From DRPN01 sp964383915 (GTDB lineage Bacteria; Bacteroidota; Bacteroidia; Bacteroidales; VadinHA17), in NCBI GenBank assembly GCA_964383915.1, contig CAYLJE010000110.1:1-7686 (forward strand): a stretch of 7,686 nucleotides of DNA, read 5' to 3'. The position numbers and the translations under genes are program-made. Every line of letters starts with the position of its first letter. Positions within the stretch are counted from its first letter, which is position 1. The notes under the pieces are model-generated. The model saw nothing but the letters and a program-made list of their open reading frames with translations, was not told where the DNA came from and made no database searches. Positions 1 through 5,548 of this stretch are shown piece after piece.

Positions 1-297
1 GAACTGGATGTCAGCAATGTGGTGGTGGATAAACCGGTCAACTGGTCGGTGAAGACCTATCCCAATCCCGTTGATGATTATCTGCATGTCAGGTTTACAC
101 TTAAGAACCCCGGTGATTTTACTATGGTGATAATGGATATTACCGGGAAAAAGGTCTTCAGCAAAAAGTATGAGCAGATACAATCCGGAGAAGTGAAAGA
201 AATTGATATGACGAAATATGCCCCGGGGATATACCTTATCGCTGTTACCAGCAAGGATCAGAAAATACGTAAACTGTATAAGATCCGGAAGAAATAG
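1..297 (+). CDS. C-terminal end of a T9SS-secreted protein (type A sorting domain), 5' truncated
   Basis: The reading frame is open from base 1 to the TAG at 295-297, giving 98 visible residues. The GTG at 19 lies inside this frame and is a Val codon, not a start. The visible part is a classic type IX secretion C-terminal sorting domain: YPNP at residues 20-23, a beta-rich stretch with DITGK (46-50), GIYLI (76-80), and a basic end KLYKIRKK. In this family (Por_Secre_tail) the domain directs a protein with a signal peptide through the outer membrane and is then removed while the cargo is released or anchored to the surface. The functional part of the cargo lies upstream of the window, so its activity (protease, glycosidase, adhesin or other) cannot be told. 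It converges on rnhA, and a strong hairpin begins 16 nt after the stop. Confidence 0.9.
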   Translation, partial: ELDVSNVVVDKPVNWSVKTYPNPVDDYLHVRFTLKNPGDFTMVIMDITGKKVFSKKYEQIQSGEVKEIDMTKYAPGIYLIAVTSKDQKIRKLYKIRKK

Positions 298-313
298 GGG
301 GGATGATATATAT

Positions 314-357
314 ACGAATAAAAAAACGCTGGTTATCACCGGCGTTTTTTTATTCGT
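314..357. terminator. Bidirectional intrinsic terminator between convergent genes
   Basis: Bases 314-333 pair with 338-357 in a 20-bp stem with a single T-G wobble (330/341) and a TATC loop (334-337). The core is CGCTGGT/ACCGGCG, flanked by an A tract (320-326) and a T tract (345-351). Either strand therefore gives a GC stem followed by a U run. It lies 16 nt after the stop of the secreted-protein gene on the plus strand. Its right arm also contains the stop and last two codons of rnhA on the minus strand. This is the usual architecture of a shared terminator for converging genes. Confidence 0.9.
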
Positions 358-841
358 TCCCGCTAAAAAGTGTAGGGTCTTGATGTGAGGAGAGATAGCC
401 CGTATCGTCTTTCAGGTTTTTATCGTAAGAAGCTTCCACCGCGAGATGGTCACATCGTTCGTTTTCTTTGATCCGGCTGTGTCCTTTCACCCATATCAGG
501 TTTACCTGATGTTTTCGGTACAGCTCCAAAAATTGTTTCCACAGGTCCGGATTTTTCTTTTTTTTGAAATTTTTTTGTTCCCACCGGAACACCCATCCTT
601 TGGTGACGGCATCAGCTACGTATCTTGAATCGGTGTATATGGTAACCCGGCTGTCAGATATTTTTAAAGCTTCGAGGGCTTTAATGACTGCCAGCAATTC
701 CATCCGGTTATTGGTGGTAAGACGGAAACCTCCGGATAGTTCTTTCCGGTGTTTCCCGGCGATCAGAACAATACCATAACCCCCGGGACCCGGATTGCCC
801 CTGGCGGCTCCGTCGGTATAAATGGTGATATCAGGGGGCAT
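350..841 (-). CDS. rnhA: Ribonuclease HI
   Basis: This 163-residue protein is a single-domain RNase HI, which cuts the RNA strand of RNA-DNA hybrids in the cytoplasm (R-loops, primers). The metal-binding carboxylates are all visible: D10 in YTDGAARGNPG, E48 in NNRMEL, D71 in YTDSRYV and D131 in ENERCDHLA. The flexible-loop histidine is H121 in VKGHS. A Trp/Lys-rich segment (residues 83-102, with KKKK at 93-96) matches the basic protrusion that grips the hybrid. There is no N-terminal hybrid-binding domain. The last roughly 20 residues extend past the catalytic core and look like a nonconserved tail. The ATG at 839-841 overlaps the end of the marC-family gene by 11 bp, so translation is probably coupled. 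No clear Shine-Dalgarno sequence precedes it. The stop lies within the shared terminator hairpin. Confidence 0.96.
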   Translation of the reverse strand: MPPDITIYTDGAARGNPGPGGYGIVLIAGKHRKELSGGFRLTTNNRMELLAVIKALEALKISDSRVTIYTDSRYVADAVTKGWVFRWEQKNFKKKKNPDLWKQFLELYRKHQVNLIWVKGHSRIKENERCDHLAVEASYDKNLKDDTGYLSSHQDPTLFSGNE

Positions 842-1418
842 GGTTCAGATGTATGCCTGTGTTGGTAAGGAAAAGACGGATGGCAATGGCTAACAGGATA
901 ATACCGAAAAATTTTTGAAGGATATATAATCCGGTAACACCGAGGATTTTTTCAAACCACCGGGTGGCTTTGAGTACCAGATAAACGATAAGCATATTCA
1001 ATATCAGGCCGATCAGGATATTGATCATATGGTAACTGGCACGTAGAGAGAGTAAAGTAGTAATGGATCCGGCTCCGGCAATCAATGGGAAAGCTATAGG
1101 GACAATAGACCCTCCTCCGCCGGGAGTGTCATGTTTGAAAAAAGGAATCCCCAATACCATTTCCAGGGCAAGAAAAAGCAGGATAAAAGATCCGGCAATG
1201 GCAAAGGAAGAGATATCTACCCCGAAGAAAGCCAGTAACGGTTCTCCTATTAAAAGGAAAGCCATCATAATAACAAAAGAGACCAGGGTGGCTTTTTCAG
1301 CCTCTATTTTTCCTGTTTTGCTTTTGATATCAATAATGATAGGGATCGATCCGGTGATATCAATCACGGCAAACAATACCATGAAAGTGGCCAGGATCTC
1401 TTTAGCACTGATTCCCAT
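831..1418 (-). CDS. MarC-family (UPF0056) integral membrane protein
   Basis: This 195-residue protein is very hydrophobic, with about six membrane segments (roughly residues 8-29, 44-65, 70-92, 105-124, 131-150 and 165-185). Family hallmarks are the D20-ITGSIP-26 turn in the first helix (commonly DPIGNIP) and PLIAGAG (111-117) in the fourth. A short glycine run (GGGG, 100-103) precedes helix 4. MarC proteins sit in the inner membrane. The founding E. coli protein was once linked to multiple antibiotic resistance, but that link was not upheld and the transport role of the family remains unproven, so no substrate is assigned. The ATG at 1416-1418 gives the expected family N-terminus (GISAKEILATF). 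The gene follows the S46 peptidase by 91 bp and overlaps rnhA by 11 bp, so the two likely share a transcript. Confidence 0.92.
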   Translation of the reverse strand: MGISAKEILATFMVLFAVIDITGSIPIIIDIKSKTGKIEAEKATLVSFVIMMAFLLIGEPLLAFFGVDISSFAIAGSFILLFLALEMVLGIPFFKHDTPGGGGSIVPIAFPLIAGAGSITTLLSLRASYHMINILIGLILNMLIVYLVLKATRWFEKILGVTGLYILQKFFGIILLAIAIRLFLTNTGIHLNHAP

Positions 1419-1444
1419 GATTAAACATATTTGATCTGAAAAAA

Positions 1445-1470
1445 CAAAATTTATATAAATTATACAACAA
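1445..1470 (-). promoter_or_regulatory. Possible weak promoter for the marC-rnhA pair
   Basis: On the minus strand the 91-bp gap before the marC-family gene contains TATAAATTTTG (1455 to 1445), close to the Bacteroidota -7 element TAnnTTTG but with one extra base. A TTGTTG (1470 to 1465) lies upstream, nearer than the usual -33 spacing. AT richness alone could produce this match, so it is only a candidate. Read-through from the peptidase gene is an equal alternative, because no obvious terminator is seen in the gap. Confidence 0.25.
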
Positions 1471-1509
1471 CCAGCCTCCTCCTGATCTTATCTCCCGGGT
1501 ACAAATAAA

Positions 1510-3657
1510 TTATTCAACCACATCCATTTCATCAACCAGGTGACGGGACCCGGCAAATTTGTCCATAATAAATAATACATACCGGATATCCACCACAATA
1601 CAGCGTTGCAGCTTGGGTTCGAAAGCAATATCTCCACTCATAGCCTCCCAGTTCCCGTCAAAAGCCAGTCCGATCAGCTCTCCGTTACCGTTCATGACAG
1701 GGCTTCCGGAATTTCCTCCGGTGATGTCATTATTGGTGATGAAACACACAGGCATGATTCCGTTTTCACCATAGCGTCCAAAATCTTTTGCTTTATATAA
1801 TTCTTTTAGTTTGTCAGGCACGATGAACTCATAATTGTCCGGATTTTCTTTTTCCATCACGCCTTTCAGCGTCGTAGTATATTTATAATGTACGGCATCA
1901 CGGGGATCATATCCTTCAACGGTGCCATAAGTCAGTCGCATGGTAAAATTGGCATCCGGATAGAAGATTTTGTTTGGGAACATTTCCATTAAACCGGCCA
2001 TGTATAAGCGGTGTCCTTTGCTTAATTCAGCATCATAGGCGGATTCCTTATTCATTAATTGAAGATACTTATTGATGATGGACTGGGATGCATCGTAAGC
2101 CGGGTCTTTTTTTAATTTTTTGAGGCTTGGTTTTTCCAGAAATGCATTGAAACGGACTTCATTGGCAAAAATTGATTTGTCGAACAGGTGATCTATGTAT
2201 TTGTTAAAATTATTTTTGTATTTTTTCCGTATCCCGGGGAATATATCCGGCTGCAGGGCAGGTTTAACATTTTGGGCAAATAAACTGAACATGGCCATGG
2301 ATGCTTTTCTGTCGGTGGGAGGATTGTAGTTTTTATAAAATCCCGCTGCTGTTTTTTTGGCAGACTGTATCGCTTTATCGATTTGTTTCTGATCCTTACT
2401 TTGCAAGGCAATCTCCAGACGACGGGAACGGTATGCAAATAAAATGACTTCACTACCCCGGATCAAAGCTTCGCTGATATATTGTGTGGCAAAACGTGAA
2501 TCGGCCCTTTTCCCGATGGCATCTTTGATCAGATCAAGTGCCTGTCCGTATTTTTTTTGTCTTACGGGCTCCTGGGCTACCCATTGTCTGAATTTTTTCT
2601 CGAGTTCGGTTTTCTGTGCTTTAACGTTCAATTTCTTAAGATCCTGGTTCTGTCCGATAGAGAATTTCCAGTAATTACTGGACATGGAGTATTTATCAGC
2701 ATACTGTATGCGAACTTTTTCATTGGCCATCATATCTTTCCAAAGGATCTTTTGACGGGTTCCCCGAATTTTTACACGATTGGGGTTGGTGATATTCATA
2801 ACCTCGTTAATTTCATAAGAAGTCATATACCGGGTCGTCCCCCCCGGGTAGCCTAATATCATAGAAAAATCACCGGGATGGACTCCTTTCAATGAAACAG
2901 GCAGGAAGTGTTTGGGTTTCAGGGGTACATTATCCGGAGAATAATCTGCGGGTTTTCCATTGGGGGACATATATACCCTGAAAACGCTGAAGTCTCCGGT
3001 GTGTCTGGGCCACATCCAGTTATCAGTATCTCCTCCGAATTTACCGATGGAGGAGGGAGGAGTTCCAACAAAGCGTACATCCCTGTATATTTCGTAAACG
3101 AGCAGATAATAGGCATTCCCTGAAAAGAATGACCGTAATGCAGCCTTATAATCAGTACTGTCGGTAACTTTCTTTACAATTTTTTTACTGACCTCTTCAA
3201 TTTTTTGTTGACGGTTCATTTCCGACATCGTATCACTCAGGGCAGGCAGAATCTGGTCCGAGACATCCTCTATCCTTACCAGAAAGGTTACCGAAAGTCC
3301 CGGGTTGGGGAGTTCTTCATCCTTATTTTTGGCCCAGTAACCATCCTCCAGGTAGTTGTGCTCAGTAGAGCTGTGTTCCTGAATGGCTCCGTAACCACAG
3401 TGGTGATTGGTAAGTAATAACCCCTGATCAGAGACTATTTCTCCTGTACATCCTCCGCCAAAAATAACCACGGCGTCTTTCAGACTTGAATGATTGATAC
3501 TATAAATATCATCGGCAGTGAGTTTTAGTCCCATACGGGTCATGGTCCCGATGTTCAGTTTTTCAAGCAGTGGCAGCAGCCACATCCCTTCGTCGGCTCT
3601 CAGTGCCGGGCTGATAAGTAATAACAGCCCTATAAAGAATATAACAATTCGTTTCAT
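1510..3657 (-). CDS. Family S46 dipeptidyl-peptidase, DPP7-like
   Basis: With the start at 3657 the protein has 715 residues, normal for S46 serine exopeptidases, which remove N-terminal dipeptides from peptides in the periplasm. Residues 1-21 form a signal peptide (MKRIVIFFIG... ending ALRA), and the mature N-terminus DEGMW is typical. Triad residues are H86 in TNHHCGY, D222 in RHTGDF and S650 in GGNSGSP. N213 and W214, in the DTDNWMWPR motif, and D667 match residues that hold the substrate amino group in solved members. At the S1 position, 18 residues after the serine, this protein has G668 (FDGNWE). DPP7-type enzymes carry Gly there and accept hydrophobic P1 residues, whereas DPP11 carries Arg and needs Asp/Glu. 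A longer reading frame starts at 3714, but its extra 19 residues would precede the signal peptide and contain the -7 promoter element, so 3657 is preferred. The charged helical middle (about 330-560) fits the family's cap domain. Confidence 0.95.
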   Translation of the reverse strand: MKRIVIFFIGLLLLISPALRADEGMWLLPLLEKLNIGTMTRMGLKLTADDIYSINHSSLKDAVVIFGGGCTGEIVSDQGLLLTNHHCGYGAIQEHSSTEHNYLEDGYWAKNKDEELPNPGLSVTFLVRIEDVSDQILPALSDTMSEMNRQQKIEEVSKKIVKKVTDSTDYKAALRSFFSGNAYYLLVYEIYRDVRFVGTPPSSIGKFGGDTDNWMWPRHTGDFSVFRVYMSPNGKPADYSPDNVPLKPKHFLPVSLKGVHPGDFSMILGYPGGTTRYMTSYEINEVMNITNPNRVKIRGTRQKILWKDMMANEKVRIQYADKYSMSSNYWKFSIGQNQDLKKLNVKAQKTELEKKFRQWVAQEPVRQKKYGQALDLIKDAIGKRADSRFATQYISEALIRGSEVILFAYRSRRLEIALQSKDQKQIDKAIQSAKKTAAGFYKNYNPPTDRKASMAMFSLFAQNVKPALQPDIFPGIRKKYKNNFNKYIDHLFDKSIFANEVRFNAFLEKPSLKKLKKDPAYDASQSIINKYLQLMNKESAYDAELSKGHRLYMAGLMEMFPNKIFYPDANFTMRLTYGTVEGYDPRDAVHYKYTTTLKGVMEKENPDNYEFIVPDKLKELYKAKDFGRYGENGIMPVCFITNNDITGGNSGSPVMNGNGELIGLAFDGNWEAMSGDIAFEPKLQRCIVVDIRYVLFIMDKFAGSRHLVDEMDVVE

Positions 3658-3688
3658 ATCTGATGGTTTTGGTATTCGTAATTTGTGG

Positions 3689-3696
3689 CAAAGATA
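3689..3696 (-). promoter_or_regulatory. Promoter -7 element for the S46 peptidase gene
   Basis: On the minus strand the bases read TATCTTTG, an exact match to the Bacteroidota sigma-factor -7 consensus TAnnTTTG. It sits 31 bp upstream of the ATG at 3657, so the leader would be roughly 25 nt. No good TTTG -33 element is visible at the expected distance; that area is occupied by an AT palindrome at 3711-3722. This suggests that the peptidase is transcribed independently of rnhB, 79 bp upstream. Confidence 0.6.
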
Positions 3697-3710
3697 ATTT
3701 TTAATTTTAC

Positions 3711-3722
3711 ACATATATATGT
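3711..3722. repeat. 12-bp perfect palindrome upstream of the peptidase promoter
   Basis: ACATATATATGT is a perfect palindrome in the 79-bp gap between rnhB and the peptidase, about where a -33 element would fall relative to the -7 at 3689-3696. It could be an operator or simply a product of alternating AT sequence. Its existence is certain and its function is not known. Confidence 0.35.
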
Positions 3723-3736
3723 TTTGAGGCGGATAT

Positions 3737-4339
3737 TTAGGAGAAAGGAATTACTTTTTGATCATTTAACAGATGAAAAGACCTGCGGTGATAGGGTGAA
3801 ATGCCATATCTCCGGATTGCCTCCCTGTGTTTTGCCGTTGGATATCCTTTGTTTTTGTCCCATTGGTAAACAGGAAATTCCTGATGTAGTTGAATCATAT
3901 AACGGTCGCGGGAAGTCTTGGCAAGAATAGATGCTGCTGCAATGGAGGCATATTTCCCGTCACCTTTAATAATACATTGGTGAGGGATGCCCGCATAAGC
4001 CAGGAAATACTTCCCGTCAATAAGTAAAAAACCAGGGGATAAGACTAATTTTTTGATGGCTTCATGCATGGCCATATAGGTGGCCCTTAAGATGTTCACC
4101 TGATCTATGATGGTATTGTCTATCATAGCGACTTCCCATGCCAGGGCTTGTTCTTTAATTTCTATACGAAGTTTCTCCCGCTTTTTGGCTGAAAGTTTTT
4201 TTGAGTCATTCAGCCCCGGCAGATCAAAGTCATGTGGCAGGATGACGGCAGCAGCAGCGACAGGTCCCGCCAGACAGCCCCGGCCGGCTTCATCTACCCC
4301 TGCTTCTTCTTCGGGCCTGTGGTAATAGGGTATTAACAT
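3737..4339 (-). CDS. rnhB: Ribonuclease HII
   Basis: This 200-residue protein is a full-length bacterial RNase HII, which cuts 5' of single ribonucleotides embedded in DNA (the first step of ribonucleotide excision repair) and also cleaves RNA-DNA hybrids. Catalytic carboxylates are D16 and E17 in GVDEAGRG, D108 in LLIDGK and D127 in KGDGKYASIAAAS. The GRG motif (19-21) that senses the ribose 2'-OH is intact. LNDSKKLS (43-50) and ILAKTSRDRYM (138-148) are also family signatures. It starts with ATG at 4337-4339 immediately after the TAA of the glycosyltransferase gene (junction TAAATG), so translation is probably coupled to it and the two are likely cotranscribed. No Shine-Dalgarno sequence is seen. 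Confidence 0.97.
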   Translation of the reverse strand: MLIPYYHRPEEEAGVDEAGRGCLAGPVAAAAVILPHDFDLPGLNDSKKLSAKKREKLRIEIKEQALAWEVAMIDNTIIDQVNILRATYMAMHEAIKKLVLSPGFLLIDGKYFLAYAGIPHQCIIKGDGKYASIAAASILAKTSRDRYMIQLHQEFPVYQWDKNKGYPTAKHREAIRRYGISPYHRRSFHLLNDQKVIPFS

Positions 4340-5482
4340 TTATGATAATGCTGAATTGTTGTCTATAACTTCTTTCATCGTTTCCCATACTTTTTCAGCA
4401 GTGTTTTCCCAGTTAAAAAGGAGCACTCTTTCATTGCCTTTTTTGATCAGTTCATCCCGTAGAACCCTATCCGAAGTGATCCTGATCATGGCCCGGGAGA
4501 TACTGGCCTCGGAGAAAGGATCTACATACAGGGCCGCATCCCCACAGACCTCTGGAATAGCGGTTGCCCTGGCAGCAATGACAGGCACCTGGCAGGCCAT
4601 GGCTTCGATCAGAGGCATGCCAAACCCTTCGAAGTAAGACACCAAAACCAATGCCTCAGCCGATGCCAATATCCTATGTATTTCTTCCCGGGAAAGTCCC
4701 CCCGGAAATACCACATCGGAAGCATATTGCATAGTACGTAAAGTCTTATTGATTTCGCGGGTTCCAAACATGCTCCGGCCGGCAATCACCAGCTTATAGG
4801 TTTCAGCCGAGGCAACACGGAACCGGTCAAAAGCCCGTAACAAACGGGGAATATTTTTCCGGGGGAGTAAAGAGCCGACTTGGACAAAATAAGGAATCCC
4901 TCTTGTTAACCGGTCCCGTGTTTTTCTTTTCTCCGTATCCGGTAACGGTCGGAATATTCTATCTACGCCGTTATAGACAACACTTACATGCTCCGGTTTA
5001 ACAGCAAACTCAGATACAATATCTTTTTTGGAAAACCTGGAAACCGTTATGATATGAGCAGATTCTCTGGTAAAAAGAGGAAAATAATGCCGGTAATAAG
5101 CACTCACACATCGGGGTAATTCTTTAGGATAATGCATAAAATTCAGATCATGAATAACCGGAATACAAGGTAGTTTCATAGTAAGGGGAAGAAAACCGTC
5201 AGGTGAAAAAAACAAATCTACAGGATGAGCTTTCAGGTATTTTTTAAGACTGTATTGAAACCAAATATGCCATAAAACAGGGTGTCTGGCAGGAGGTCTC
5301 AGTATCACAGGTCTGACATTTGAGGAATATATAAATTCGGAAGACCAGGGCCGGTCAAAGAAAAAATAAAAAGTGTCTTCAGGGTGATCACGGGTCATAC
5401 GACTGACAACCTCATGGGTAAACCAACCGATGCCATCCAGTTTGCCAGGAATTAAAAAGCGGGTGTTTATAGCAATCTTCAT
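4340..5482 (-). CDS. GT4-family (GT-B fold) glycosyltransferase
   Basis: This 380-residue, two-domain retaining glycosyltransferase transfers a sugar from a nucleotide donor, most likely at the cytoplasmic face of the inner membrane. The N-terminal Rossmann domain (about 1-180) has the GIGWF loop (17-21), VIHDLNF (109-115), TVSRFSKKDI (146-155) and VVYNGVD (168-174). The C-terminal donor domain opens with VQVGSLLPRKN (200-210), has a phosphate-binding AGR (234-236), and carries the GT4 EX7E signature E285-GFGMPLI-E293 followed by IPEVCGDAALYVDP. There is no signal peptide or membrane helix. The closest general resemblance is to mannosyl- or rhamnosyltransferase-like GT4 enzymes, but donor and acceptor cannot be read from sequence. 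It is divergent from a flippase gene, which suggests a role in surface polysaccharide or glycan assembly. Its stop abuts the rnhB start. The ATG at 5480-5482 gives the normal MKIAINTRF start. Confidence 0.93.
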   Translation of the reverse strand: MKIAINTRFLIPGKLDGIGWFTHEVVSRMTRDHPEDTFYFFFDRPWSSEFIYSSNVRPVILRPPARHPVLWHIWFQYSLKKYLKAHPVDLFFSPDGFLPLTMKLPCIPVIHDLNFMHYPKELPRCVSAYYRHYFPLFTRESAHIITVSRFSKKDIVSEFAVKPEHVSVVYNGVDRIFRPLPDTEKRKTRDRLTRGIPYFVQVGSLLPRKNIPRLLRAFDRFRVASAETYKLVIAGRSMFGTREINKTLRTMQYASDVVFPGGLSREEIHRILASAEALVLVSYFEGFGMPLIEAMACQVPVIAARATAIPEVCGDAALYVDPFSEASISRAMIRITSDRVLRDELIKKGNERVLLFNWENTAEKVWETMKEVIDNNSALS

Positions 5483-5495
5483 GAAAGGGGCTTTT

Positions 5496-5506
5496 CTGTT
5501 TAACAG
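5496..5506. repeat. Short inverted repeat in the divergent glycosyltransferase/flippase spacer
   Basis: CTGTTTAACAG has two perfect 5-bp arms around one central base, within the 66-bp spacer between the divergent genes. It ends 7 bp before the flippase -7 element and lies just upstream of the glycosyltransferase start. The placement would suit a shared operator, but 5-bp arms can easily arise by chance. Confidence 0.3.
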
Positions 5507-5513
5507 GCTTTAT

Positions 5514-5521
5514 TACTTTTG
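5514..5521 (+). promoter_or_regulatory. Promoter -7 element for the flippase gene
   Basis: TACTTTTG is an exact match to the Bacteroidota -7 consensus TAnnTTTG. It lies 27 bp before the TTG start at 5549, predicting a leader of about 20 nt. No clear -33 TTTG is visible. On the opposite strand the best glycosyltransferase candidate is TATTTTG (5542 to 5536), one base short in the spacer and much weaker. Confidence 0.55.
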
Positions 5522-5548
5522 CATGTAAAATAAACCAAAATATCAGGA

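Noticed and set aside
19..21. GTG as the start of a small 92-residue protein at the left edge
   Set aside because: The frame is open upstream to base 1, and a sorting domain is always the end of a larger secreted protein.
831..1418. MarC-family gene or VanZ-like gene as antibiotic resistance determinants
   Set aside because: Names come from founding members; neither family has resistance activity established for such chromosomal homologues.
1063..1434. 123-codon plus-strand open frame opposite the MarC-family gene
   Set aside because: It is antisense to a well-supported membrane protein gene, its translation is low-complexity and lacks family features, and it arises from the codon use of the real gene.
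2193..3123. Several open frames of 65-99 codons on both strands inside the S46 gene
   Set aside because: They lie within a strongly conserved coding frame and show no domain or start-signal support.
3658..3714. Upstream start of the S46 peptidase at 3714, adding 19 residues
   Set aside because: The extension would sit in front of a good signal peptide and contains the exact -7 element TATCTTTG, so it is probably untranslated.
3685..3930. Plus-strand 81-codon open frame across the start of the peptidase region and the end of rnhB
   Set aside because: It is mostly antisense to rnhB and has no recognisable protein features.
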